Origin: Streptomyces sp. 1222.5
GTDB lineage: Bacteria; Actinomycetota; Actinomycetes; Streptomycetales; Streptomycetaceae
DNA length: 64,000 nucleotides
Assembly (NCBI RefSeq): GCF_900105245.1
Contig: NZ_FNSZ01000001.1
Coordinates: forward strand, 4,154,001 to 4,218,000
Reading direction: 5' to 3'
Under the pieces are notes generated by a model. It saw nothing but the letters and a program-made list of their open reading frames with translations. It ran no database searches and was not told the origin of the DNA. Both the position numbers and the translations under genes were made by a program. Positions 43,899 through 52,820 of this stretch are shown piece after piece (position 1 is the stretch's first letter; every line of letters begins with the position of its first letter).

Positions 43899-44876
43899 GT
43901 GAGCAGGCTCCAGGTCGTCAGCGGCAAGGGCGGGACCGGAAAGACGACGGTCGCCGCCGCCCTCGCGCTGGCCCTCGCCACCGAGGGGAAGCGGACGCTT
44001 CTCGTGGAGGTCGAGGGTCGGCAGGGCATCGCACAGCTCTTCGAGACGGATGCGTTGCCGTACGAGGAGCGCAAAATCGCGGGGTCACCGGGCGGCGGGG
44101 AGGTGTACGCCCTGGCCATAGACGCCGAACTGGCCCTTCTGGAATACCTACAGATGTTCTACAAGCTGGGCGGCGCGGGCCGGGCCCTGAAAAAGCTCGG
44201 AGCCATCGACTTCGCCACCACCGTCGCCCCCGGCATCCGGGACGTCCTGCTGACCGGCAAGGCGTGCGAGGCGGTGCGGCGCAAGGACAAGCGCGGACGG
44301 TTCGTGTACGACTACGTCGTCATGGACGCCCCGCCGACGGGCCGCATCACCCGCTTCCTGAACGTCAACGACGAGGTGGCGGGTCTCGCGAAGATCGGCC
44401 CGATACACAATCAGGCGCAGGCGGTGATGCGGGTGCTGAAGTCGCCGGAGACGGCGGTGCACCTGGTCACGCTGCTGGAGGAGATGCCCGTCCAGGAGAC
44501 CGCCGACGGCATCGCCGAACTCCGCGCGGCGAATCTGCCGGTGGGCCGGATCATCGTGAACATGGTCCGCCCGCAGGTGTTGGACGCCGAGGACCTGGAA
44601 CTCGTGGGGACCGTGGAGCGTTCCTCAGTGGCACAGGCGCTCTCGTCCGCGGGGCTCGGCGGCGCCCGGCGGGGTGGGAACGCCGAGAAGCTGGTGGACC
44701 CGCTGCTGGACCAGGCGTCCGAGTACGCCGAACGGTACGCGCTGGAGCAGGACCAGCGCGCGGTCCTCGGCGAGCTGGACCTGCCGTTGCACGAACTGCC
44801 GCTGCTCGTCGAGGGCATGGACCTCGCGGGCCTGTACGAACTCGCCACCGAGCTGCGGAAGCAGGGGTTGTCATGA
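43899..44876 (+). CDS. ArsA/GET3-family ATPase, first of a pair
   Basis: 325 residues. The deviant Walker A is GKGGTGKTT at residues 10-18, VMDAPPTGR is the switch II region, and VEVEGRQG is switch I. ArsA-family P-loop ATPases dimerise; this one pairs with the next gene. The actinobacterial pair upstream of wblA is conserved but of unknown cargo, and no arsenite pump gene is present. Start GTG, probably leaderless. Confidence 0.88.
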   Translation: MSRLQVVSGKGGTGKTTVAAALALALATEGKRTLLVEVEGRQGIAQLFETDALPYEERKIAGSPGGGEVYALAIDAELALLEYLQMFYKLGGAGRALKKLGAIDFATTVAPGIRDVLLTGKACEAVRRKDKRGRFVYDYVVMDAPPTGRITRFLNVNDEVAGLAKIGPIHNQAQAVMRVLKSPETAVHLVTLLEEMPVQETADGIAELRAANLPVGRIIVNMVRPQVLDAEDLELVGTVERSSVAQALSSAGLGGARRGGNAEKLVDPLLDQASEYAERYALEQDQRAVLGELDLPLHELPLLVEGMDLAGLYELATELRKQGLS

Positions 44877-46240
44877 GTCCGGACCCGGCCGAGGCGAAGA
44901 AGGCCGCCGCGGGGCGGAAGACGGCCGAGGCGCAGGAGACCGCCCGGCGTCTGTCCCCCACACGCGCGCTCGACATCGACCGGCTGCTGGACGACCCGGG
45001 GACCAGGATCGTGGTGTGCTGCGGCTCGGGCGGCGTCGGCAAGACGACGACCGCCGCCGCCCTCGGACTCCGGGCGGCCGAGCGGGGCCGCAAGGTGGTC
45101 GTGCTCACCATCGACCCGGCCAGGCGGCTGGCCCAGTCGATGGGCATCGACTCCCTGGACAACGTGCCGCGCCGGGTGAAGGGCACCGACGGCGACGGCG
45201 AGCTGCACGCCATGATGCTCGACATGAAGCGCACCTTCGACGAGGTCGTGGAGGCGCACACGGACCCCGACCGGGCGGCCGTGATCCTGTCGAACCCCTT
45301 CTACCAGTCGCTCTCCGCGGGCTTCGCCGGCACCCAGGAGTACATGGCGATGGAGAAACTGGGCCAGCTGCGGGCGAAGGACGAGTGGGACCTGATCGTC
45401 GTCGACACGCCCCCGTCCCGGTCGGCGCTGGACTTCCTGGACGCGCCCAAGCGGCTCGGCTCCTTCCTGGACGGCCGTCTGATCCGCCTCCTGACCGCGC
45501 CCGCCAAACTGGGGGGCCGGGCCGGGATGGCCTTCCTCAACGTCGGCATGTCGATGATGACCGGCACGCTGGGCAAGCTGCTGGGCGGTCAGCTGCTGAA
45601 GGACGTCCAGACGTTCGTGGCCGCGATGGACACCACCTTCGGCGGTTTCCGCACGCGCGCGGACGCCACGTACAAGCTGCTCCAGGCGCCCGGTACGGCC
45701 TTCCTGGTGGTGGCGGCCCCGGAGCGGGACGCGCTGCGCGAGGCCGCGTACTTCGTGCAGCGGCTGGCCGCCGAGGACATGCCGCTGGTCGGGCTGGTGC
45801 TGAACCGGGTCCACGGCAGCGATGCCGTCCGGCTGTCGGCCGAGCGGTCGCTGGCCGCCGCGGAAAATCTTGAGGAGCCCCGCATTGTCGATCAGGCGGA
45901 CGGGAAAGCTGGACTTCGTAACTCTCCCGACACGTACGGCAGTTCACACACTTCCGCACCCGGGACCGCAGCCGGTGACACTGCTTCCGAGGAAGGCTCC
46001 CCCGCCGAAACGGAGCGCCCCGTCGACCGGCTCACCGCGGGCCTGCTGAGGCTGCACGCCGAGCGCATGCAGCTGATCTCGCGCGAGCGGCGCACACGCG
46101 ACCGGTTCACCGCGCGCCACCCGGAGGTGGCGGTGGTCGACGTGCCCGCACTGCCCGGCGACGTCCACGACCTCACGGGACTGCGGGAGATCGGCACCCG
46201 GCTGGCCGCGGGCACGGAAGAGCCGACGCAGCCGTCTTGA
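44873..46240 (+). CDS. ArsA/GET3-family ATPase, second of a pair
   Basis: 455 residues. After a charged N-terminus of about 40 residues comes Walker A GSGGVGKTTTAAALG, switch I TIDPARRLAQ and switch II VVDTPPSRSALDFLD. A Ser/Thr/Glu-rich insert (about residues 340-385) separates the last strands. The ATG overlaps the stop of the first ATPase (ATGA), supporting a heterodimer made in equal amounts. The substrate is unknown. Confidence 0.88.
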   Translation: MSPDPAEAKKAAAGRKTAEAQETARRLSPTRALDIDRLLDDPGTRIVVCCGSGGVGKTTTAAALGLRAAERGRKVVVLTIDPARRLAQSMGIDSLDNVPRRVKGTDGDGELHAMMLDMKRTFDEVVEAHTDPDRAAVILSNPFYQSLSAGFAGTQEYMAMEKLGQLRAKDEWDLIVVDTPPSRSALDFLDAPKRLGSFLDGRLIRLLTAPAKLGGRAGMAFLNVGMSMMTGTLGKLLGGQLLKDVQTFVAAMDTTFGGFRTRADATYKLLQAPGTAFLVVAAPERDALREAAYFVQRLAAEDMPLVGLVLNRVHGSDAVRLSAERSLAAAENLEEPRIVDQADGKAGLRNSPDTYGSSHTSAPGTAAGDTASEEGSPAETERPVDRLTAGLLRLHAERMQLISRERRTRDRFTARHPEVAVVDVPALPGDVHDLTGLREIGTRLAAGTEEPTQPS

Positions 46241-46274
46241 CACCCGTCCGGCGAATGTGAGAACCCGCACAGAT

Positions 46275-46303
46275 GCCGGCACGGGCACATGGCGCGTGCC
46301 GGC
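46275..46303 (+). terminator. Stem-loop after the ATPase pair
   Basis: GCCGGCACG and CGTGCCGGC form a 9-bp perfect stem with an 11-nt loop, 35 bp after the second ATPase stop. There is no T-tract. Confidence 0.6.
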
Positions 46304-46697
46304 GCGGCCGGTTCCGACCGTGTCCGCCAGGGCACAGGCAGGATCGGCGGTCTCCGCGCGCAAGGCGTCGCCGCGCGCGGGCGTCCGCGGCAGGACGGGC
46401 GTCCACGGCGCACAGGGCACGCATCCGCCGTCCGAGTGCTTCGACCGTGTCCCGGTCCGAGGCGTTCGCCCTGCCCCCTGGCGCTTCCCAGGCCCGGTGG
46501 CAGGTGCCGGCGTTCCCTGTAAGAGGTGCCCGGCCGGTGAGGTGCGGCCGGCCGGTGTATTCGAGGACGTGCGCCCGTCCGGCGTTTCCCCGCGCGGGTG
46601 CTCGGCCCGTACGTCCCCGGCGTAGGCCTGATGCGGTTTCACGTGGCGCACGTGGGCCGGAGCACATGCCCCGGGGATGTGCCGGAGGAGGCTGCCC
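46304..46697. other. Intergenic region between ATPase pair and wblA
   Basis: About 390 bp with no supported gene on either strand; open frames here are Arg/Pro/Gly-rich GC artefacts. An imperfect palindrome GCACATGCCCC/GGGGATGTGC at 46662-46682, just past the wblA stop, could terminate wblA transcription. Confidence 0.5.
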
Positions 46698-47036
46698 TCA
46701 GCTCACCGCCGCGTAGTGCTCGTACACCTCGTCGTTGTCGAGGGGCACGATGCCCATGCCGCGCTCGTACTCCGAGCGGGCCGTCTCCAGCAGCCTGCGC
46801 CAGGAGGTCACGGTGGGCCGGCGGCGCAGCAGTGCGCGGCGCTCCCTCTCCGTCATTCCTCCCCACACGCCGAATTCGACGCGGTTGTCCAGCGCGTCGG
46901 CCAGGCACTCGGTGCGTACCGGGCATCCGGTGCACACCGCCTTGGCCCTGTTCTGCGCTGCTCCCTGAACGAACAGTTCATCCGGATCGGTAGTGCGGCA
47001 GGCGGCCTGCGCACTCCAGTCGGTAACCCAGCCCAT
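46698..47036 (-). CDS. wblA: WhiB-like [4Fe-4S] regulator WblA
   Basis: 112 residues, the length I recall for S. coelicolor WblA (SCO3579). The cluster-binding cysteines are C13, C35, C38 and C44 (CTGCPVRTEC). The Wbl signature FGVWGGMTERERR follows, and a basic RRLL segment precedes the acidic tail. WblA is needed for aerial hyphae to commit to sporulation and represses many antibiotic clusters. The ATG at 47036 is chosen by homology; an upstream ATG at 47093 would add 19 non-conserved residues. Confidence 0.93.
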   Translation of the reverse strand: MGWVTDWSAQAACRTTDPDELFVQGAAQNRAKAVCTGCPVRTECLADALDNRVEFGVWGGMTERERRALLRRRPTVTSWRRLLETARSEYERGMGIVPLDNDEVYEHYAAVS

Positions 47037-47577
47037 ACCGGCGCCGTCCTCTCCCGAATCGAGGCTCCCCCACGGCGGCAGCGGCATATTCACCGCCGCC
47101 AGTTGAGGACGTTACGGAAGGTGGGCACAGCGCAACACCCCCTTCGGGCCCAATCTTGAATGGCCCGAACGGACTATGGGTAAGCGGCAGATCACCCGCG
47201 GGAGTGAGCTGGCGACATGCGCGACCATCCCGGCAAACCGGGACAGCTGTGGTGCGTCACACCGGGCGCCAGGTGACACACGAGGCGGATTCGGACACGT
47301 TCCCCTCAGAAATCCGGGGCACGTCCAGAACGATTCGGGGTCGCCGGACGTATTGATACGTGGCCGTGGTGCTGTGACAGTTGAGAGCAGCTTAGGCCAA
47401 GGCCTGCGCGCGTGTCCGGAAAATGAGAAGGTAGGCGCCCGGCTTTGCCCTGCCGTGCCGTGACGCGGGTCACTGGTGCCTGCCGCTCTGCGCCGGTACG
47501 TCACGATCCGGCACCCGAACATCCCGACAGGGAGCCGGTCCCTCGGAACGCTCAAGGGTGGGGATTAGGCTGCCCCC
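47037..47577. promoter_or_regulatory. Long divergent regulatory region between wblA and the PBP gene
   Basis: 541 bp without a supported gene. It is less GC-rich in parts (47320-47400). Long upstream regions are known for wblA, which has complex developmental control. On the PBP side, TAGGCT (47566-47571) lies 6 nt before the ATG, and GGAAC (47545-47549) is spaced like a sigma-E-type -35. No binding protein can be assigned from sequence. Confidence 0.5.
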
Positions 47578-49917
47578 ATGCCAAAGAAGCGCTCGGGCGG
47601 TGGTCTGTCGGCAACGCAGCAGGCCGCGAAGTTCCTCGGTGTCAGTGTGCTCGCGGGAGCCGTGATGGCGGGCATCGCGCTGCCCGCGGCCGGCGCGCTG
47701 GGCCTCGCGGCCAAGGGCTCGGTCAAGAGCTTCGACGAGATCCCGGCCAACCTCAAGAGCCCCCAGCTGAGTCAGCGCACGACGATCCTGGACAACCAGG
47801 GCCACCAGATCGCCGCGGTGTACTCGCGCGACCGCACGGTGGTCGACCTGAAGGACATCTCGCCGTACATGCAGAAGTCGATCGTCGCGATCGAGGACTC
47901 GCGCTTCTACAAGCACGGCGCCATCGACCTCAAGGGCGTGCTGCGCGCGGTCAATAAGAACGCGCAGGAGGGCGGTGTCGCCCAGGGCGCCTCCACGCTC
48001 ACCCAGCAGCTGGTGAAGAACTACTTCATCGAGGAGGCCGGCGACGACCCGACGAAGGTCGCCCAGGCCACCCAGCAGACCCTCGGCCGCAAGATCCGCG
48101 AGCTGAAGTACGCGATCCAGATCGAGGACAAGCTCGGCAAGAAGAAGATCCTCGAGAACTACCTCAACATCACCTTCTTCGGTGAGCAGGCCTACGGTGT
48201 CGAGGCCGCCGCCCAGCGCTACTTCTCCAAGCACGCCAAGAACCTGAACGTGCAGGAGTCCGCGCTGCTGGCCGGCATCGTGCAGTCCCCGAGCCGCTAC
48301 GACCCCGTCAACGACGAGGCCGAGGCCACCAAGCGGCGCAACGTCGTGCTCCAGCGCATGGCCGAACTGGGCGACATCTCCCAGAAGGAGGCCGACGAGG
48401 CCAAGGAGAAGCCGCTCGGGCTCCACCCGAGCCAGCCCAAGAACGGCTGCATCACCGCAGTTCAGGGCGCCGGCTTCTTCTGCGACTACGTGCGCGAGGT
48501 CTTCCTGACCGACCCGGCCTTCGGCAAGACCAAGGAGGTCCGGACGAAGCTGTGGAACCAGGGCGGTCTGACGATCCGTACGACCCTCGACCCGCAGTCG
48601 CAGCAGTCCATGCAGAAGTCCATCAAGGAGCACGTCTACAAGAGCGACGGTGTCGCGACGGCCGCGAGCATCGTCGAGCCCGGCACCGGCAGGATCCTGG
48701 CCATGGGCCAGTCCCGGCCGTACGGCTTCGGCAAGAACGAGACGCAGATCAACCTGTCCGTCAACCAGGGCATGGGCGGCGGCGCGGGCTACCAGCCCGG
48801 TTCGACGTTCAAGCCGATCGTGGCCGCGGCCGCCATCGAGGGCGGCAAGTCCGCGACGCAGGAGTACTCGTCGCCGTACCAGATGCCGTACCCGACCTCG
48901 GTGTCCGCGTGCGACGGCAAGACCTGGCGCAACGACCCCCGCAAGCCGGCCAAGCTGCAGAACGAGAACGAGTCGGAACACGGCCCGTACGGCATGAAGG
49001 AAGCGACCGCCAAGTCGGTCAACACCTACTACGTGCAGCTGATCAGCGACATCGGCATCTGCCCGGTCGTCGACATGGCCAAGAAGATGGGCGTGGCGCG
49101 CGCCGACGGCCGCAAGATCGACCAGGCCCCGTCCATCGCGCTCGGCACCCAGGAGATGTCGCCGCTGACGATGGCGAGCGCGTACGCCACCTTCGCCTCG
49201 CGCGGCATGTACTGCACGCCGGTCGCCATCGAGTCGATCACCCGGAAGATCGGCAGCGAGCAGAAGTCCATGAGCGTGCCGAAGTCGACCTGCTCGCGCG
49301 CGATGTCGGAGAAGACCGCCGACACCGTGAGCACGCTGCTGAAGGGCGTGGTCGAGGACGGTACCGGCCAGGAGGCCGGTCTGGGCGACCGCGCGAGCGC
49401 GGGCAAGACCGGTACGACGGACGAGCGCTTCGCCGCCTGGTTCGTCGGCTACACCCCGAACATGGCGGGCGCGGTCTGGGTCGGCGACCCGACCCACAAG
49501 CGGCGCATGATCAACATCACCATCGGCGGCATCCCGCACGACAAGGTCTTCGGTGGTGAGGTCCCCGGACCGATCTGGCGCGACATGATGGCCGGCGCCC
49601 TGGAGGGCAAGCCCGCTCCCGACTTCAACCTGGTGGACATCCCCGATGACACCGACGAGGACGGCCAGGGAAAAGGCGACAGGGGGGAGAACGGGGGAAA
49701 CAACGGGAACAACACGGCGGGACAGGTGATCGGCGGACTGATCGGCGGACTGACAACCGGGGGCGCCACTGACGGCGGCACCACCGGCGGCGACGCCAAC
49801 GCCGGCACGACCGGCGGGCCGGTCCCGACGCCGACGTTCTCCTTCCCGGACAACTTCATCGAGGGCCAGACCAACGGGGGAGCCCGTGGGAACGGCAACG
49901 GCGGCCGGCGCGGGTAG
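47578..49917 (+). CDS. Class A penicillin-binding protein (bifunctional transglycosylase/transpeptidase)
   Basis: 779 residues. A short cytoplasmic tail, one transmembrane helix (about 20-45), then a GT51 glycosyltransferase with catalytic Glu106 in EDSRFYKHGAID and GASTLTQQLVKN. The transpeptidase has SXXK S409-T-F-K412, SVN near 480 and the K610-T-G box. A Gly/Asn/Thr-rich low-complexity tail ends the protein. It polymerises and cross-links peptidoglycan outside the membrane. The ATG is probably leaderless. It is divergent from wblA, as in S. coelicolor. Confidence 0.94.
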   Translation: MPKKRSGGGLSATQQAAKFLGVSVLAGAVMAGIALPAAGALGLAAKGSVKSFDEIPANLKSPQLSQRTTILDNQGHQIAAVYSRDRTVVDLKDISPYMQKSIVAIEDSRFYKHGAIDLKGVLRAVNKNAQEGGVAQGASTLTQQLVKNYFIEEAGDDPTKVAQATQQTLGRKIRELKYAIQIEDKLGKKKILENYLNITFFGEQAYGVEAAAQRYFSKHAKNLNVQESALLAGIVQSPSRYDPVNDEAEATKRRNVVLQRMAELGDISQKEADEAKEKPLGLHPSQPKNGCITAVQGAGFFCDYVREVFLTDPAFGKTKEVRTKLWNQGGLTIRTTLDPQSQQSMQKSIKEHVYKSDGVATAASIVEPGTGRILAMGQSRPYGFGKNETQINLSVNQGMGGGAGYQPGSTFKPIVAAAAIEGGKSATQEYSSPYQMPYPTSVSACDGKTWRNDPRKPAKLQNENESEHGPYGMKEATAKSVNTYYVQLISDIGICPVVDMAKKMGVARADGRKIDQAPSIALGTQEMSPLTMASAYATFASRGMYCTPVAIESITRKIGSEQKSMSVPKSTCSRAMSEKTADTVSTLLKGVVEDGTGQEAGLGDRASAGKTGTTDERFAAWFVGYTPNMAGAVWVGDPTHKRRMINITIGGIPHDKVFGGEVPGPIWRDMMAGALEGKPAPDFNLVDIPDDTDEDGQGKGDRGENGGNNGNNTAGQVIGGLIGGLTTGGATDGGTTGGDANAGTTGGPVPTPTFSFPDNFIEGQTNGGARGNGNGGRRG

Positions 49918-49950
49918 CTCCGCGGGGCACGCCGGGTGAATCCGTGCGTA

Positions 49951-50001
49951 CGGCGGCGGGGCCGCACCCTTCGACCAGGGGTGCGGCCCCGCCGCCGTTT
50001 T
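49951..50001 (+). terminator. Rho-independent terminator after the PBP gene
   Basis: A perfect 19-bp stem (arms 49951-49969 and 49979-49997), a 9-nt loop and a TTTT tract: a classical intrinsic terminator, rarer in this genome than T-less hairpins. Confidence 0.88.
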
Positions 50002-50163
50002 CGTCGGACCTCGGGTTCGGCTTTCGTGGCCGTATCGGACCGGGGCCCGTTGCCGTTGCCTTTGCCGTCGGCGATCCGAGGCTGGGCTTGGCCACTCGCT
50101 CCCGGCCGGGGCGCGGCTTCGCCGCCGTGATGGTCCCCGACGCCGGCCTCGGGCAGCCGTCGA

Positions 50164-50628
50164 TCAGCCCTGCAAGAGCTTCTTCACCGCGGCGGCGACG
50201 CGGCCGCCCTCGGCCTGCCCGGCCACCTTCGGGTTCACGATCTTCATGACGGCACCCATGGCCCGCGGGCCCTCGGCGCCCGCCTTCGCCTCTTCCACGG
50301 CCTGGGCGACGATCGCGTCCAGCTCGTCGTCGGACATCTGCTTGGGCAGGTACTCGGCGAGCACCTCACCCTCCGCCTTCTCCCGCTCGGCCGACTCGGC
50401 ACGGCCACCCTGCGCGAAGGCGTCCGCGGCCTCCCGGCGCTTCTTCGCCTCGCGGGTGATCACCTTGAGGACCTCGTCGTCGGAGAGCTCCCGCTTCTCC
50501 TTGCCCGCGACCTCCTCCTTGGTGATCGCGGCGAGGGTCAGCCGGAGCGTGGAGGAGCGGAGCTCGTCGCGCTCCTTGATCGCGGCGTTGAGGTCGTCGT
50601 GCAGCTTCGACTTGAGCGTGGTGGTCAT
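50164..50628 (-). CDS. GatB/YqeY domain-containing protein
   Basis: 154 residues, helical. It has the YqeY family pattern LKSKLHDDLNAAIKERDELR at the start, then AEYLPKQMSDDELDAIV and a C-terminal NPKVAGQAEGGRVAAAVKKLL. The fold is shared with the tRNA-binding tail of GatB, so tRNA binding is presumed. GACAAT lies 7 nt before the ATG, so it is probably leaderless. Confidence 0.92.
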   Translation of the reverse strand: MTTTLKSKLHDDLNAAIKERDELRSSTLRLTLAAITKEEVAGKEKRELSDDEVLKVITREAKKRREAADAFAQGGRAESAEREKAEGEVLAEYLPKQMSDDELDAIVAQAVEEAKAGAEGPRAMGAVMKIVNPKVAGQAEGGRVAAAVKKLLQG

Positions 50629-50722
50629 ACGGTCGATTGTCGCAGGTGCACCACCGCCAACGCCCGCCCATTTAAGGGGCCGCCGGTCTTGGCGGCCCGC
50701 CGGTGTCTGACACGATGGACGT

Positions 50723-51649
50723 ATGCGCGCGCGATACGGAGTACCCCTGGGAATCATGGCGGCAGGCGCCGCCGGACTGGCGTACGCGGCGGGCTTCGAG
50801 GCCCGCTCCTTCCGCCTCCGGCGGGTGACGGTCCCGGTCCTCCCGCCCGGCATGCGCCCGCTGCGCATGCTCCAGGTCTCCGACATCCACATGGTGAGCG
50901 GCCAGCACAAGAAGCAGCGCTGGCTCCAGTCGCTGGCGGGCCTGCGCCCCGACTTCGTGATCAACACCGGTGACAATCTGTCGGACCCCGAGGGCGTGCC
51001 GGAGGTGCTGGACGCGCTCGGTCCCCTGATGGACTTCCCCGGCGCGTACGTCTTCGGCTCGAACGACTACTACGGCCCCCGGCTCCGCAACCCCGCCCGC
51101 TACCTGCTGGAGAAGACCAGCGGCCGGCACGGCCTGAACGGCAACCCGCCGGCCGTGGGCGTGATCCACAACCCGTGGGAGGAACTGCGGGACGGATTCG
51201 ACGCGGCAGGCTGGCTGAACCTGACGAACACGCGGGGCGTGCTCAAGGTCGAGGGCGTGTCGATCGAGCTGACCGGGGTGGACGACCCGCATATCAAGCG
51301 TGACCGGTACGCCCAGGTGGCGGGCGGCCCGTCGGGGACGTACGACTTCTCCCTCGGCGTGGCCCACGCGCCGTACCTGCGCACCCTGGACGCCTTCACG
51401 GCGGACGGCTATCCGCTGATCCTGGCCGGCCACACCCACGGCGGCCAGCTGTGCATCCCCTTCTACGGCGCCCTGGTCACCAACTGCGACCTGGACACGG
51501 ACCGGGTGAAGGGCCTGTCCCGGCACACGGCCGAGGGCCACACGTCCTACCTCCACGTCTCGGCGGGCTGCGGCACCAACCGCTACACCCCGGTCCGCTT
51601 CGCCTGCCCACCGGAGGCGACGCTGCTGACGCTGGTGGGACGGGAGTAG
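50723..51649 (+). CDS. Membrane-associated metallophosphoesterase (YkuE-like)
   Basis: 308 residues. An N-terminal hydrophobic segment (about 7-24) may be a membrane anchor or uncleaved signal. The calcineurin-like metal motifs are VSDIHMV, NTGDNL, GSND in place of the usual GNH[DE], and AGHTHGGQ. The substrate is unknown; YkuE-type enzymes act at the envelope. It is divergent from the YqeY gene. Confidence 0.88.
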   Translation: MRARYGVPLGIMAAGAAGLAYAAGFEARSFRLRRVTVPVLPPGMRPLRMLQVSDIHMVSGQHKKQRWLQSLAGLRPDFVINTGDNLSDPEGVPEVLDALGPLMDFPGAYVFGSNDYYGPRLRNPARYLLEKTSGRHGLNGNPPAVGVIHNPWEELRDGFDAAGWLNLTNTRGVLKVEGVSIELTGVDDPHIKRDRYAQVAGGPSGTYDFSLGVAHAPYLRTLDAFTADGYPLILAGHTHGGQLCIPFYGALVTNCDLDTDRVKGLSRHTAEGHTSYLHVSAGCGTNRYTPVRFACPPEATLLTLVGRE

Positions 51650-51667
51650 GCACGGCGGACGTCCGCG

Positions 51668-51760
51668 TTCACCTGGGCGGGGAACCGGGGTTCACCTGGG
51701 CGGGGAACCGGGGTCGGGCACGGCCGGCGCCCGGGTTCACCGGGGCCGGGAACCGAGGGG
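51668..51760. repeat. Tandem 23-bp repeat with a diverged third unit
   Basis: Two exact copies of a 23-mer beginning TTCACCTGGGCGGGGAACC (51668-51690 and 51691-51713), then a diverged copy from 51736. They lie just past the phosphoesterase stop. No protein-coding sense is seen. Confidence 0.75.
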
Positions 51761-51846
51761 GCGGCCGGAGGGGACGGTCCGGGGGAGGTAACCCACTCGG
51801 CCCAACCCGCATGGCCGGCCCTCTCCCCCGCTCCTAGCGTGAGGGC

Positions 51847-52605
51847 ATGACCGCCCCGATACCCAGGGACATCCCGGACCTGCCCGCGATCCCGGGCCCG
51901 CCCATGCTGGTGCCCGCCCCGGTACCGGCCACGGCGGTGGTGGCCCCGGTCCGCCGCCCGATGGCAGCGCTGTGCCGCCTGCTGATCGCCGCGGCGGCGG
52001 CCGCCGGTGTCGCCCTGGAACTCCTCATCGGCACCCCGGCGCGCACCCTGAGCTACTTCAGCGTCCAGGCCAACAGCCTGCTGGCCCTGGTCATGCTCTT
52101 GTCGGCGGCCAGGGCCTCCCGGGCCCGACGCCCGCTCCCGTCCGGCGTGACGGGGGCCACGCTCCTCTACGTCGTGATCGGCGCGCTGGTCTACCACCTG
52201 CTGCTGGTCCGCACGACGCCCCCGTTCTCCATGACCGGCGGCACGGCGGTGCCGGAGCGCTGGCACGCCCAGTGGGCGGTCCTCCAGTTCCTCCACGTGC
52301 TGGTGCCGGCGGCGGCCGTGTGCGACTGGCTGTTCCTCACCCCCGCGGGCCGCCTGCACCTGCGCCAGACCGCGACCTGGCTCCTCTACCCCCTGGCCTA
52401 CCTGGCCTTCTCCTTCATCCGGGCCGCCTTCCTCCCGCCGGGCGACCCGGCCCGCTACCTCTACCCCTTCCTGGACGTCACCGCCCACGGCTACCGCAGC
52501 ACCCTGGCCAACGCCCTCCTCCTGGGCCTCGCGATGTACGCCCTGGCAGTCCTCCTGGTGGCCCTGGACCACACCCGTCCGACCCCGGTACGCCACCGGT
52601 GCTAA
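51847..52605 (+). CDS. Pr6Pr family membrane protein
   Basis: 252 residues. After about 38 Pro-rich residues there are six transmembrane helices, as expected for the Pr6Pr (FAR-17a/AIG1-like) family: a conserved region around YFSVQANSLLALVMLLSA, W-x-x-LQFLHVLVPAAAVCDWL, and YPLAYLAFSFIRAAF. Function is unknown; hydrolase activity is suggested for eukaryotic relatives. No clear ribosome-binding site is visible before ATG 51847. Confidence 0.82.
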   Translation: MTAPIPRDIPDLPAIPGPPMLVPAPVPATAVVAPVRRPMAALCRLLIAAAAAAGVALELLIGTPARTLSYFSVQANSLLALVMLLSAARASRARRPLPSGVTGATLLYVVIGALVYHLLLVRTTPPFSMTGGTAVPERWHAQWAVLQFLHVLVPAAAVCDWLFLTPAGRLHLRQTATWLLYPLAYLAFSFIRAAFLPPGDPARYLYPFLDVTAHGYRSTLANALLLGLAMYALAVLLVALDHTRPTPVRHRC

Positions 52606-52671
52606 ACCGGATTTCGTCTACGGCCACCGGTGGGCTAAAGTAAGCGTCGTCGCCGCGAGAAGCAGCGACAT

Positions 52672-52745
52672 CGGGGTGTAGCGCAGCTTGGCAGCGCGCT
52701 TCGTTCGGGACGAAGAGGTCGTGGGTTCAAATCCCGCCACCCCGA
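52672..52745 (+). tRNA. tRNA-Pro (anticodon CGG)
   Basis: 74 nt. The acceptor stem is CGGGGTG/CACCCCG with discriminator A. The D-arm contains AGCGCAGCTTGGCAGCGC, the anticodon stem-loop is CTTCG-TTCGGGA-CGAAG giving CGG, and the T-arm is GTGGG-TTCAAAT-CCCGC. CCA is not encoded. Its 3' end is a common attachment site, and a phage-type integrase remnant lies just downstream. Confidence 0.95.
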
Positions 52746-52751
52746 CACAGG

Positions 52752-52789
52752 TCAGAGGCCCATTCACGTGATCGTGAATGGGCCTCTGA
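52752..52789 (+). terminator. tRNA-Pro transcript terminator
   Basis: A 17-bp perfect stem with a 4-nt TGAT loop, 6 nt after the tRNA, followed by GTGTTTG. Confidence 0.8.
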
Positions 52790-52820
52790 GTGTTTGTCCA
52801 GCAGCGTAGTACAGCAGCCT

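Noticed and set aside
47470..49539. 689-codon open frame antisense to the PBP gene
   Set aside because: Mirror frame of a real gene; composition is Leu/Gly/Val/Arg repeats with no family signature.
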